NCBI GenBank assembly: GCA_022316685.1
Contig: JAKJHU010000024.1
Span: 5,774,501 to 5,838,500, forward strand
Length of the DNA stretch: 64,000 bases
Reading direction: 5' to 3'
DNA from: Progne subis subis
Taxonomy: Eukaryota > Chordata > Aves > Passeriformes > Hirundinidae
Numbering within the stretch: position 1 is the stretch's first letter; each line of letters opens with the position of its first letter. Shown piece after piece: positions 1 to 12,640 of the stretch. The notes beneath the pieces are model-generated. The model was given only the letters and a program-made list of their open reading frames with translations. It did not search any database and was not told the DNA's origin. The translations under genes were made by a program, and so were the position numbers.

Positions 1-2109
1 ACTGCCTTGCTGTCCCCCTTTCTGTTTACAATACATGCGAAAGATTTGAGGGGATGGAATGGATTTTTGTTCTCCATGTGTTTTATATTAGAAATGTCAG
101 GATCATTTAATTTCCTAATTTTTTTTTTTTTTTTTTTTTTTTATGAAGGTCTTGAACTACAGAGGAGAGCAGTGGAAACTTTCTCAGACCTCAGCTTAAG
201 AGGTGGTGACTTTACCATTTTTAAGAAAGAGACCTTTTTCTCCCACGTGTTTGCCAGGGTCTGAGTTATGCAGAACACAATAACATAATTGCTTTCAAGG
301 TTTCAGTACAATCCTTTTTGTTTTGACTGCTCATTGTCCTTTGTTATGTTATGACATCGTGTGGCTGTCTCCTCATGTCGCACATGTGATAACATAAATC
401 CATTTCCCTTCAGTTGTTCAAAGAGCTCCTTGATGAATACTGGATCTGCAAGTCCTACTCTAGGAAGCAAGAGCCAAACCCGCTCCCTTTTGCTCTTATG
501 GTTTAGATGCTTGTCACTTCTGTCTATGGAAATTCTTAACAGCAAAGAAGGCAGAACCAGTCCAGACCCTTGGTTAGAGGTGAACGTAGACATGTTTAAC
601 AAAAAGGTTAGTTTTCTTTTGCTGGGGCTGCAGTGAGGCGGTGCTGCTCACTCTGCTCCAGCCTCCCTGGTCGAGAGGGAGGGAAAACTCCAGCGACGGA
701 AAGGATGCTGAATGGGCGTGATGAGGAATCCAAGGAAAACAAATCAGATAAATAAATCAATCCACGCACACAATACCTAGCTAGAGTTTTCAGGTTTTAT
801 TTTTTCTCAAATGCAACCCTATTTTAAGTATTCTACATTTCTTGGTTGCAAAACTTAAACATATGCCCTGTAGAGAGGCTCAGAACAATAGCTCTGCTTT
901 CTCTAATAAAATCTCTTGTCTGAGATTAACTCTGGAGCTAGCAGTGAGGTCAGTGTTTCATTTCATATAAGTCAGCTCATGCTGACAAGGGTCTGGCCTT
1001 CTTAGTGATGGGCCGTTTGCTGCTCAGAAGTGTGAGGAATAGCTTTCTGAAATATCGATAGCTCACCTTTGCTGGAGTTCGTGATCAAATTTAGCTAGCG
1101 AGTATCAATGCACTACAGCCAGACTGCGGGGCTGAGAGGCTCAGGCTTGGGCCAGCCGCTAAGGTCTGCTTCCTAAATCAGAGGCTAACCCTTCCATTAG
1201 TGTAAATCAGTGGTTTATAAGGATGTCAAATGTGATTTGTGTCAGAGTAGCCCAGACTACAACCTGGTCTTGGGATTTGAAAAGGAATAGAAAGATTAGG
1301 ATGCAACCATTAGAATTCTTTTTTCATTTGGTTTTGTTGTGCATATTTGTAAATGTGCCTATACACACATGCACACACATGCATTTTGTTCCCATGGACT
1401 TGAGGCCATGTGGCTGCCATTTAACACGGACCTAAGAGCAGAGAATCTTCCTCCTGGTGTGGTTTAATTAACATGTGCAGAGATCTCACATAAAGGCTCT
1501 GGGATCCCGCTTTTCATCCATAAAAGGAAAGCAGGCAAGCTTCATCCCTGGCTAAACCCTTTGCACAATATACATCAATAATGAGGCAGCATCTATTTAT
1601 ACAGTGCTCGCTGGAAATGACTGAATTCAGACAGAAGTTAGTGAGGCAGTCTGAGCTCCACCAGCCTCCATGGAGTCTATTGTTAGTACCCAGGATGACT
1701 CCTCAGGCAAATGGGGAAGAGAGGCACGATTTGGAGCCTACCATGCCATGGCAGGAATACCAGCTTCCACACTTGGCAGGTGGTGTTTCCTCTCAGAGAA
1801 TGCCTTTGCTGGCTCTGCCAGCAGTCAAGGAGGAGGAATGCAGGAGAACTGGTCACAAGAGCACAGCCCCATTGCTGCTCCCTAGGAAGTGGAATGCTGA
1901 CTTGGGTTTATGCACGGGGTGAGAGCTCCCTGCCTTTCTTCATGAGAGAAGGACATGTCTGAGAACGAATGGGAGGAAGGCAGCTCTACCTTCACGCACA
2001 TGGATGCTGTCTTGCCATATTGTTGCAGAAGGTGTTCAACCATGTTTCTTTACCTAAAAAAGAAAGATGCAGTGAAAGGGTCCCATTCACCTTTATGACA
2101 TTGGTTAGG
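1..2109. other. Intergenic flank, no gene seen
   Basis: No reading frame here looks like a real exon: the open frames are short, overlap on both strands and have no recognisable domain. Base composition is mixed, with an AT-rich first kilobase and a few GC-richer patches. A 24-base T run sits at 119-142. I see no recognised repeat family in this block. Confidence 0.6.
119..142. repeat. Poly-T tract (24 T)
   Basis: An uninterrupted run of 24 T is visible. No polyadenylation signal or retroposed gene body is seen on the minus strand beside it, so it is called only as a homopolymer. Confidence 0.9.
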
Positions 2110-2380
2110 TGTGATCGTGACATGCAAAGCAATCACACGAGACGAGAGATTTTCGCAGGACAGAGACTTCTCCGATCCAGCTCAGGCTGAGTCAGGGCGG
2201 TGAGAGAGCCTCCTTGTTTATTTCTTACTTTTTATACATTTGTGGGTCTGGCTTCTGGGGTTTTCCACCCCTCAGCCTCAGTGGCCAGACCAACTGTCAG
2301 TTACAATTGTTTCCAGGTTAGAAATATGCAAACAAAGCACAGATAATGAAAAACAAAGGATTTGTTTATGTTACATATGT
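2110..2380 (-). mobile_element. Candidate solo LTR of an endogenous retrovirus (minus orientation)
   Basis: Read on the minus strand this stretch has the layout of a retroviral LTR. A TATAAAAA box (plus 2229-2236) is followed closely by an AATAAA signal (plus 2217-2222), then a GC-richer R/U5-like part with pyrimidine-rich GGCTCTCTC and CTCTCGTCTCG motifs. The outer ends can be read as TG...CA at about 2378 and 2110. I could not find a matching target-site duplication, and no gag, pol or env coding is adjacent, so if real it is a solo or decayed LTR. The minus-strand open frame at 2371-2640 resembles no protein I know. The spacing of TATA box and poly(A) signal is unusually short, which lowers confidence; the boundaries are approximate. 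Confidence 0.35.
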
Positions 2381-5300
2381 GGGAAAAAGGTAGAAACTGC
2401 TTCTAATATTGTACAGTAGCTAAAAGGTCTGACTCCATTTTTATAAAAATCAAAAGGCTTTAAAAAACTCAGAAAAACCAGGGTAACAGTTAGGTACATC
2501 TGTGTGCTGATTGTCCACCGACACATATCTATGATGGCGAAAACTTGCTCGTCTGTGAGATATTTATCATAAATAAGGTACTCAGAACCCCTTAGCAAAG
2601 CACAATCCAGACAGTGCTTTTGCTCCATATCCTTCTTCACTCCAGCTTTCCTCTGTGGCTCTTGTGTACTTTGCCCATATGCTCTAAAGCTATTTTGTTT
2701 TCAGTTTTATGTATGTTTTATGTAAATTAGAAGAATCAAGCTCCTCTGCTTGCTAAATTATAAATTGAGTGGAGATTGGCCAACTCTCTTTAGACTATGT
2801 AAGTTATACAAGATGTAAGTAATCAAGCTCAGCAGGCTGGGTTGGGGAGGATAAACACGTCGATAGCGTGAGCCACGTGAGCTGTGTCCACGTGTCTCTG
2901 TGCACTGCTGCTTGCCTTTGCAGCCTCAAATATCTCTTTGCTCTAAAGTGCCAATCCAACTCCTCTTGACCATTCTCCGAGATGCAGGTTTATTGCGTCC
3001 TTTGGTAGTTTGCTCGGTATATTCAGTACGGCTTGTATAAATGAACTGCTCCTAAATGCCTGTTTCCACTCTCTTGCTTTAGATCCAGACTGCCTCCTCT
3101 GGGAGCGCTGATTCATTTTCCTTCCCTTCTTCCCCTGTAAGTTAAAATGCCTGTTGATTTTAGTGTCTGTCTCCTTGGCTTACTCCCTGCTCTGGCTCTT
3201 TTTCCCCTACCCCATACTGCTTTTCATATGCCTGAATCTTGCTCTGGGTTATCTTTTCCTTAGTAGCCCACTGCAGCCTCACAGAGTAGGGCTGTGGTGC
3301 AAGAGCAGGAGCCTGGCAGTGGCTGGCAGCCTGTGAAACACTGCCAGGAGAGCAGGGAAGTTGGTTGGTGGCTTGGGTCTTGGTGAGGTGGTGGAGAATC
3401 TGCTGCAGGGCAGAAAAGACAGCCTCACTGTAGCCTGTTAGGGAACCAGTTAGACCAAGTTTTTAGAACAAAGGGGCCTAAAGTCAGACACCTAGGCCTA
3501 TCTTTACACAGCCAAGTAGGACCAGTGTTATTATAAGCAGATATGAGCATGGTGCTGTTCTAGTCTGAACACAGGGTCCTCTTAGAACCATCCATGTTCA
3601 GATGCTCGTGACACATCAAACTGCCCCTAAGAGATGAGGTTGATTGCAGCCTCAGCACAGACAGGCATTGGCTGCACCAGCATCCACATGCTGCCAGAGT
3701 GACCAAGAGCAGCCCCGTGCTGTGGCCAGCAGCCTGTCCACCCCAGGAGCACCACGTTGCATCTGGACAGAACTCGGGCCAGCTCTGCTCTCTGTCTTTT
3801 AGCTCCATGCCAGGCAGCAAACAGAGAAAACATCTTCAGAGAGGTGGTGTAGTGCAGCTCTTATCAACTGACTAACATTTTAAAGCCAGCATCGTGGAGA
3901 TTGAATACAATTGCCATGGAAAATCCAGGTCAGAAATTTATTGCTGATGGTGGAGAACTGTGGACATTGGGTGGGCTCTGCAGGCATGGCCCCGGGCGCA
4001 GATCTTTAGTGGGCAGCCTGTTCCCAGGTACTGCACAGCCCTGTGTGCTCTGCTGACTCTGGCAGGGATGAAGCATGTGCTCAACAAAAGGGGATTCCAA
4101 CTGAGTAGTCAGATGGCCTTCAGGAGTCTCAGGCATAGGACCCATAGTGCACAAAGAGGACCCTCTCTGCTCAGGCTCTGCCCTGCAGTTATTTGAGTTT
4201 GGGGTCTCTTTCATTGAGTTCATAAAATACATGCTTTTTTAAAAAATATCATTAGATACTTTGATTCAGTGATATACCTTCAGAATGTGGTTTATTCCGT
4301 GTAGTCAAATGTTTACTGAGGTTGATAAAATTCATCCAACCTGGCTTTTTAGAGCTGCTTCTTTAATTCAAAGGGAAGGCATAACCTCTTGTTTCTTGGT
4401 GTGATTTTTACTGAACCTCTGCCTACTTTATTTATTAGGACACATATAAATTTATTACCACTTGTGTTTCCAAATAAAAGACTCATAGGTTGGTAAGTAG
4501 TCTATAACTTGAGCTGCTATTCCTTGAAACTCATAAAAGGATGATTTTGATCCATGGAATTACCAATTAAAGCTGCTTTTCAATATGCAAAAATTAAGTT
4601 AACAGTAATTAATGTAGCCAGCCTGGAACCTTAGGAAACTACTGCCAGCAAGTGTCTTTTGGTGCACTCAAGAGGATGCAGTTTGATTGTTGGCACCAAC
4701 AGACAGGTTGGGAATTGTAAACATGGTAATTAGCAGTAAGTTTCTGGATCTCAAGCTTGCCAGACTGGCAGTCTGATTCTTGGAGTAGTTGTCGCATGGG
4801 AGGAGGGAAAAACAAAGTAAGGGAATTAGAGCAACCTTGCATTGCTCCGCCAACATATGCCACTGGACCAATGTTTTTCTTGGCAAAGATCTCTGACAAG
4901 GCAGTTAAAAGCAGCATTGCAGCCCTACTGCAAACTGTGAACCTCACTGCAGGCTTCAACCAAGCAACTGTCTCTTGCTCTCCTGCTTAAACTACGAGTG
5001 TTGCTCCATGGTAAGGAAATTTTAGAGTCTGAGGTCCTTCCGCTCCACCTCTGTGGTGGAGCACAGTGTTGATAAGGTTATCACCAATAATGGGATTAAA
5101 AGGGTTAAAATCCATCTTTTGCAGTAATCCCAGAGTATTCTATTGTTGAGCTATCAAAGATTAAGGTTATAGTAACCTTATTAATCCTTGGTGTAGTGTA
5201 AATAAAAAAGAAATGTCAACCTTAATTCCACCATGAAATTAAATCTTCACTTCTCTAAATGATGATTCAAATGCAGCTTACTGCAGCCAATGTGGTTTAT

Positions 5301-6499
5301 GAAATGCGTAACCCATGTAAATTTAAGAAATCCAATCTGAGAGACAGAGAGAAAGGGGTGATAAAACATGGCAGTTGCTTTGTCTAAAATGAAGGGAAAA
5401 AAAAAAAAAAAACCCACATTCATTCAGCTTGTATGTCTGCAGAAACTATACCTAGAGCCAAAATGTATGCAAAGAATTCGGAAGGGACTGAATGCTGAAT
5501 GCTCATGGTGTACATCCCTGTGAGGCAGAGAAAGCCAGCCCACAGCAGAACAGCCATCCCTGTGCCAGAAAGCAGCCACAGCACAGCTGGTGGTGACCCC
5601 ATCCCTGTCCCCTGCTTGCAGGACACTGTGTGGCCTTGTTAGTTCTGCCCCAGTAGCAGGGACAGAGTGCCCTGACACAAGAGCTTAACTGAGCATTGAT
5701 CCACTTGTGCTTTCAGTGCCAGAGACAATGTGATGAAAACCAAAAAATGTCAGAAATTAAAGGGTTGCTGAACCTTCTGCCAACGGCAAGCCTTCACAGG
5801 TGCTGGTGTGAAGGGCACAGGTTTTCCTGGCTAAGGTGGGAGCTGCCTCTTTCGGCAATGGATGGTTTCCTCCTCACCTGTGCTGGCCCCTCCTCACCCT
5901 GCCCACAGAGGCTGAATCTACAAGTAGGTCTGAAACTGCCCTCTGGGACTAACTACCTGAAGAGAGGGAAGCACAGACACTGAGCTTTACTTACAAGTCG
6001 ATGAGATCTTGTCCAGGTAGATCTGAGTTTCTTTGTGGGGATCGAGTGGGGAATTAATGTAAGCGGAAGTGGGCTGAGTACCCTTTGTTAGGCTTTTTTG
6101 ACTTGGAGGAGAAATAAAGTAGTGGTAAAATGGGGTTATTCAGAATGATTCTGCATATTAAATAATCTCAATCACTCACTCCAAGTCTTGGAGAGTGGTA
6201 GTTAAGTGTTAAGGAGCTGCCTATAGCAGGAACTGAGCTCTCTGGAGGGCAAGAGGCGTTGCCAGAGAAAAAGCAGTGGTTTTAGTGGGGCTGTGCCCAG
6301 GGAACAGGGCTTTGTCATTTCAGCAACACCCATCTGCCCCATGGTCTCTGCAAGTCCTGGAAATGACAGGGTTTGTGGACTGATAGAGCTGGAGTGTGGG
6401 CATGTTCTGCGTCTTCATATGGTTTACTCCAGTTCTCATAAACTCTGATAAAGTTGCATAATGAAATTCAGGCTCATAAAAGAACTCATTTTAAAGTTG

Positions 6500-6500
<1 letters not shown>
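2381..6500. other. Intergenic flank, no gene seen
   Basis: The block contains short overlapping frames only. A GC-richer patch at about 3550-4200 produces open frames on both strands with no family resemblance. A 16-A run lies at 5397-5412, and a pair of small perfect hairpins is described separately at 5042-5180. Confidence 0.55.
5042..5180. repeat. Cluster of short perfect inverted repeats
   Basis: Three palindromic units occur in 140 bases. GCTCCACC (5042-5049) pairs with GGTGGAGC (5055-5062) over a 5-base loop. GATAAGGTTATC follows at about 5071. TAAGGTTA (5162-5169) pairs with TAACCTTA (5173-5180) over a 3-base loop. The repeated AAGGTTA/TTAATCC words suggest related sub-units, possibly a decayed small DNA transposon or a cluster of homeodomain/HNF1-like sites. 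Function is unknown. Confidence 0.5.

Positions 6501-6501
<1 letters not shown>

Positions 6502-6559
<58 letters not shown>
6502..6559. repeat. Long poly-T tract (58 T)
   Basis: Fifty-eight uninterrupted T. On the minus strand it would be a long A tail, but the adjoining sequence carries no AATAAA signal and no recognisable gene body, so a processed pseudogene is not supported. The exact length is likely unreliable in the assembly. Confidence 0.9.
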
Positions 6560-9500
6560 CCTTCAGTCACTGACTCATGCTCTTCTCTGGTGTGAATTGT
6601 CACAGCTCCAGAGCGTGCACCGGTTCAGATGTGCCCGCTGGGTCCTGGGCTGTCTCCATCCCCTCAACTGCTGCAATTGCTACCACAAACTCAAATTGGC
6701 TCGCGCTGGCTCTTCTTGTCTTTCCGCAGTGTAGGAACAGATAATGGGCCCATGGGGTTGTTCAGAAATATTGCTGGTTTCCAGTGCTAGCATAATGGTC
6801 CCTTCTAGGTAGTATCCCTTTCCTGGACAATTTCCCAGTAAAATAGTAAATGGCAACTGCAGAGCAGTAAAGGCAATGGCGTATTTGTTTGACTGACATT
6901 TCAGAGCCTGCAGAGCAAATGCAATTAGGATCCACAGTGTGCCGCAGTTTCCTTTCTTCATTTCCCCCACCCTGGAAAAGCTACTGTTAGCTAAAGTCTG
7001 GTCCCTGCTACCTTAGAGTGGTGGAGATGCTCCAGGGAGGGAAGGCAGCATGTGGCCGAGCCTGTGTGAGCAGCCTTTGCACTGCGAGCAGTGAGCACCC
7101 CAGAGGGCTCAGTTGGGACAGGAGCTGCTGGCACTCCTCAGCTGGCATTGCAGCCCCAGGCAGCCGTGATTTTGTTAGGAGGTGTGCACTTCCCAGCAGA
7201 GCTGACACGAGGGTGTCTCTGTGGCACTAAGACCTGCACTTCTCACTCGTGAGAAATCTCTATCCATGCTCATGGATCTGTGCTGAGCAAAGCAATGGAG
7301 AGTTCGGGACAGAGTTTGGGCTACCCTGGCCTCCACCAGGGGAAACGGATGCTTTCTTTGGAATATTGCAGGACCGATGGTTGATGAGCTCTGAGCACTT
7401 TGATACAGACTTGGCAGCAGAAGGAAATGTGAAAAAGCTGGTGGTAGTCATTCAGAATTGCCTGAAGGAGGTAATTGAAAACAAATTGCTGCTAAAAGCC
7501 ATAGCCATGGTTAATTGTGGTGAAGCACTGTGGGCCACTCACCTGCAGGAAAAGACTGCTAGAGGACAAATGGGGGCCAAAATTGTTTCTGCCCTGGTGC
7601 GAAAAGAGGGTCTCAGCCAGATAATTTTGTTTGTAGGGTTATTCTGTAGCTTCTAGATTCTGATGTGAAAATCCAAGCCTGCAGAGCAATGTTTTAATGG
7701 CTGGAAGTAATGCAGCCAGTGATGGCAGGAGCAGCTGTGGCTTGCCTTGGTGGCAGGGGGATGGCCAGGCTGTGTGGCATCCCTTCTGCCACAGGCAGGT
7801 CCGAGCTGACCCCCACAGGAGAGGCACAGACAGCTGCCACAGCCCCTCTCAGCAGGATGGAGTCTGCAACGTGCACAGAGCCACCACGCTACAGCCTGCT
7901 CCAACTGTGAGTTTTACCTTTCATTTGGAACGTTGCTGCCATGAATTGCTTCATTTGTTACAAATTCAAACTTTGCGATGTCTGCTGTTCCTGGTGCTTC
8001 TTGGATGTCTGGATTCAGGCAGAACCCAATGCCTGTGTGAATTGATGGAGTGTTTTGCAGTGGGTCCTCTGGGCACAGGGGCAGGGGAAGCCAGGACGTG
8101 GGGTGCATGGATCTGCTGTCTGGGTGTGACAGGATGGGGTCTGCCTTGCTGGGCAGTGGCTCCCCAGGACAAAACCTCTTTGTCTTTCAGAGAAGCTCTT
8201 TCCAAAATGCTATTGCAAGGGATTCAGGAGATTAAAACAATGATGAAAAGGATGATCCAATTTTTATGAAATTGCATTTTTTCTAGATACTTTGATTCAG
8301 AGTTCCTGCAGGGTGAAAACAACAAAAATCTGCATCTTCACGTATCTGGTGACAAATTCTATACCAGCGTCCTTCAGGACAGATCCTTGCTCTGGGCTCT
8401 TGCATTTTTGCTTTGTGCTCAGGGAAGTAAGTATAGGAACACACTACAGCATGTGCTGCTCTGTTTGCTCCCTGTGCCAAGGTACAAGTGGGGGAAAGAC
8501 AGGACAGCATAAAAAATGGGAACCAAAGCTTCTAAAAGCAGTCTACATGCAGGGCAACGCTGCTGAGTTTGTGATATCACATGAGCATTGGCTAAACCTG
8601 CTCTGAGCATTGGGCCACCCCAGCTGGAGCCTCAGTTGCAAAAAGGACATTAAAGAATACATATGTAGCACAAGTATTAGGATATGAATACCTGCATCTA
8701 CTCTGAGATAAGGGAAGATCCATCACCTGGATCTCTTTGGAAGAGAGAGATCTATCATCCTTTGAGAGTTCAATGTACCCGTATATAGAAAACCAAAACA
8801 TTCTGATTTGTCTTATTATTCTTATTATTATTGATAGCTTTTGGGAAGTTTGGTATTTTAGCCATTTTTCTTCTTTTACAACAAAATACCCAAGTGCTGT
8901 CCATGCAGAAAAGCCTGTCCCCAGACAGTGAGACTGGTGTGACAGTGTTAGGGACATGCAGTCATGCTCCCATCTGGGGGAGGCTTGCCTGCACAAGAGC
9001 TGCAGGATGCCAGGCTTTCCCCAGTGGAATGGCAGCTCTGCTGCACAGGGTACACTGAGCAATTGCTCTTGTTTATAACATGTCGCATCATGGCTTGCTC
9101 TTCCTCTTGGTGCTGTTGTTGAAAAATACTGTCAGGATGAAAATACAGGAGGCTGACTGAGAAATCAGTGAGTACACTACCTGGGTGCTCCAAATTTAGA
9201 TCTCATGATTGGTAAGGGATATAAAATAGGTGGCTCTTTATTCAAGCCAAAAGATACTCTATTGATACAATGCAATTTGAACATGCCCGTTTTAAGAATA
9301 CAGCTGTGTATTCTTAAGAATACAGTCAGGTGTGCACCTGTACGTGCAGGCACACGTGAACGGAATAACTGCAGTGTTCCAGCGCTGCGCGGAGTTAGAT
9401 GCTGCGGTAAGCTGGCAGTGTGAAATGTACTATCAGCTCCCCAGGGTCAAGCACAGTACCTTTACGACAGCATGGAAGTGTGAGCGGTGCTGGGTGAGCA

Positions 9501-12500
9501 TGTTTTTCCCCACATAAATATGCAGGTGGTAAATTTCATTTCACAATCCCCTTATTTTCCTTTATTTCCTTTTATTTCTCTTTAAGCTGAAGGGAAACAA
9601 GGGGAGAAAAATGGGTCTCCTATGGAAGGAGAAGTTCTTGGCAGGACAACAGCTCTATGCACGCTGCTAAAGGTTAATGAATACTAGGAGCTGCTGAGCA
9701 CAAGGTGTGTGCAGTGGGTGGAAGGGGCTCTCAGAGGCCCAGGCAGGGTCACCTGGGGCTAGGACATTTGGGAGCTCAGGAAGCTTCAGTTGTCAGGGTG
9801 GTGGGTTATTGTCACAAACAAATACAACCTAATCCCCCAGAAGAACACCCATAACCATGCTCAAGGCCAATGCCACGCTGCTCATGCCGGGGTGCGGTGC
9901 TGAGTGTCGGCGCTGCTCCGCCGTAGTGCGGCTCTGCCTGGAGGCACGAGAGGGTGTCCGGGGACAACCCTGCTCTGTGCTGGGTGAGGGGATCCGTGTG
10001 GGCAGGGAATGCCCCCCAGGAGCTGTGCAGAGCTCCTGGGGCAGTGGCTTCTCCCTGCCCGGCCCGAAGGATGGCATTCCCTGGGCTCTCGAGCCTGGCT
10101 TTTCTCTTGCAAATGCATAAAGCACGGTGTGGTGTAAGATGATTTCCACGTAAGGAAACTGAGGAAGCCAGGAAATTATTTTCTATGGTAAATATTTATA
10201 CTTATATTATTTATGCTAATACACTCTTAAAAGTTTGATGATTTTTTTTTTTTTTTTCCTGAAAAATGTGGTATTACCTTTAGAATACGAGAGCAGGAAC
10301 TCACTGGAAATCATAAGAGAGAGAAGTCTTGGTTAAGGAAACTGCAGCTAAGGACCACTCTCTTTAGGAACTTCCAATCTTTCTACTCGTGGATTCCAAA
10401 TAGCTACTCTAAAGCTCTGGAAGACTTAGTATCATTTCCAGAGAATATATCCATACAATTATTTAAGCCTGATATTCACAAGACAAAAGCTTCTGTTGCA
10501 TTAAACGAATCACTGCAGTTCTCTGGGTTGACTTTCTGCTCAGTGAAAAGCTGGGGACACCAGATTGCCACATGGGTGAAGAAAGGTAGTGGGAATTGGT
10601 CTGATGAGCTGAGGAGGCACAGTCCAGTACTGTAACCCATGCAGCACCCTCCCTGCCCAGTGCTGTTCTTCCAGGCAGGATTCAAGCCTCTGATACCTCA
10701 GTTTTCCTGCCCAGTTACATGAAATGAGATCAGGAAAAAATCTGTTTACTACAGCATGTTCTAGTTTTCGGATCCAAACAGATTGCTGTACATTGGGTGT
10801 GAAACTCCCTAATGTTTTAGAAATTATACCAGAACCTTTCTGACTGACAGCTCTGAGCAAAGCACTTTCTGAGGTTATGTAAATGCCTAAAAAGAAATCT
10901 AACCCCAAATCTTAATTGCGTAGCAGATTTGAGGCCTGTGAATTCTAGGTGCTGCCAGATTTTAAAGCCCTACTGCTACCTTATGTAAATACTCAGAAAT
11001 ACTTAAAGTAAGTGTCCTAAAAAGATCTTTGGTTGCCCAAGTGAGCTAGAAGAAGGCATTGCAGGGCTGCCCCATCTCTACTGGTCACAAGGGACACGCA
11101 GATCTGCCAGGGCTGCTCCAGCAAGAGTTGGGAACCTGCCCTCCTTCACGTCCTGCTAAAACTGCACACATCAGGGATCACATCCTAGGCAGAGGAAGGA
11201 AGGTATTTTCATTTATGATGCCCAGTAACAGGGCAAAGAGACCTTTCCTTCTGCGTCTGTTCTCCAGCGTGACGCAGAAACAATTTGAAGACATGTTTAT
11301 AAATTCCACCCGGGTGTTGCAGCCCTTGCTATGAATCTCAAAAGTGTATTCGAGATTTATTAGTATTGGACTGCTTCTGACACAAGGGATGTGGGGGACA
11401 AAGAGCAGCAGCTTCTGTGCTATGAGGAAGCACAGAAAAACCTGTCAGTACATTTGTAATTTCATGCTTCTAAGTGCTGTTAACCAAATGCCATTGTACT
11501 TGCAACTATTCTGCGTGCATTAAATCTGAGGTGCAGAACCCTATCTCATGTTAAAAACGTGATATTAGTGCCATAGTCTCTCTAATGTTTCTGTGAGAAC
11601 TCTTGTTAACTCTTATTGCCTTGTCCTTTGTGTGACTTAAGGCAGAAAACCGAGAGTTTACTGCATTTTAAAAATGTTCAGAACGATGTGCTTAAGTTAA
11701 TAGAAGTCTTTATTTTCAGGGGTTGAATAGGTATGTAAAAACAAAAGAATTGAATAATGGCAAAGTTGATGTGACAGAGCTCATTAAATAAAGGTTGTGA
11801 TTAATTTTGTAGAATTGTTCATGAGTAACTGGCAAAACTGTTTTCTATATGCAGCAACTCCTAGAATGAGCTGACTCATTATTACATTTAAGGAGTGCTA
11901 CCTTGAGTTGTGATCCGATGCATATTAAAATTTGCAATTGATTTATTTTTTTGGAGGGCTTGAACCAGGGTTGTAGAGGACCTGATTTTTAAAACAAAAT
12001 ACCTGTTTCCTTACTTCTTTGCTGCTTATCCCAGGCTAGGTAAGAAATCAGCACTAGATTACACTTTACCCGTTTCTCCTCTCCTGAAGGGAGGAGAGGG
12101 ACAGAACACCTGAGCCAAAGGAAAAAAAGAGGAGGAACAGGGCAGAAAGGAATGACTGGAAATAGCAGACAAAGAGAAGAAATGGGGGAAAAAGCAGAAA
12201 GGAAAGAGAATCAAAAGGAGAGAAGGGAATGAAAAGTGGGAGCACACGGGGGCTCATGTGCCCCATGGCTGCCCTAATGAGCTGCTGCTAGTCACAGGCA
12301 CTGTCTGATGTTCATCCACGTTCAGCTGGCCTGAGGTCTGCAAGGAACATGAGTAAGCACCAGTTCCCAGCTAAATCTCAGCAGGTTTACTGTTTACCAA
12401 ACTGTGACAAAAGATTAAGTAATGTCCTATCTGGCCACACACTGGGTTGTAGGTCTTTATTTTATTTTATTTTTTCTAAGGTGAGAGCTAGCTGATGTGT

Positions 12501-12640
12501 CTTGCTACTGTCAAAAAGAAAAATCAGTGATTGTGATTTAGGGGAGCTAAATATTTAAAATAAAATATACATTCATATAAAGTGATTTCATATAAAGATT
12601 CACTGAAATCAATGAATCCTTATCAAAGTCCAAGGATTAT
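6560..12640. other. Intergenic flank with chance open frames
   Basis: Open frames of 135 codons (7249-7656 +), 190 codons (7697-8269 +) and 156 codons (8592-9062 -) occur in a moderately GC-rich patch. They overlap frames on other strands, start without supporting context and match no family I recognise. I treat them as chance frames. A purine-rich tract lies at 12100-12240. Confidence 0.5.
9292..9360. repeat. Palindrome cluster with paired E-boxes
   Basis: TTAAGAATACA (9292-9302) is followed by its exact reverse complement (9307-9317) over a 4-base loop. A third copy, again in forward orientation, begins at 9314 and shares the TTAA. Immediately after, CAGGTGTGCACCTG (9327-9340) is a near-perfect palindrome of two E2-box halves, and a further CGTG/CACG pair follows to about 9358. 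This could be a regulatory element binding E2-box factors or the remains of a small inverted-repeat transposon. Confidence 0.55.

Noticed and set aside
6502..6900. Processed pseudogene ending in the 58-T (minus-strand A) tract
   Set aside because: No AATAAA before the tail, no recognisable coding body and no target-site duplication.
7249..8269. Two plus-strand open frames of 135 and 190 codons as possible genes
   Set aside because: They overlap other frames, show no domain or family resemblance, lack flanking splice or promoter signals, and lie in a moderately GC-rich patch where such lengths arise by chance.
4254..8300. 17-base word TAGATACTTTGATTCAG shared by about 4254 and 8285
   Set aside because: A single 17-mer pair is near chance expectation for a window this size, and the flanks do not align.
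8592..9062. Minus-strand 156-codon open frame
   Set aside because: No recognisable domain; competing frames on the other strand; no promoter or polyadenylation context.
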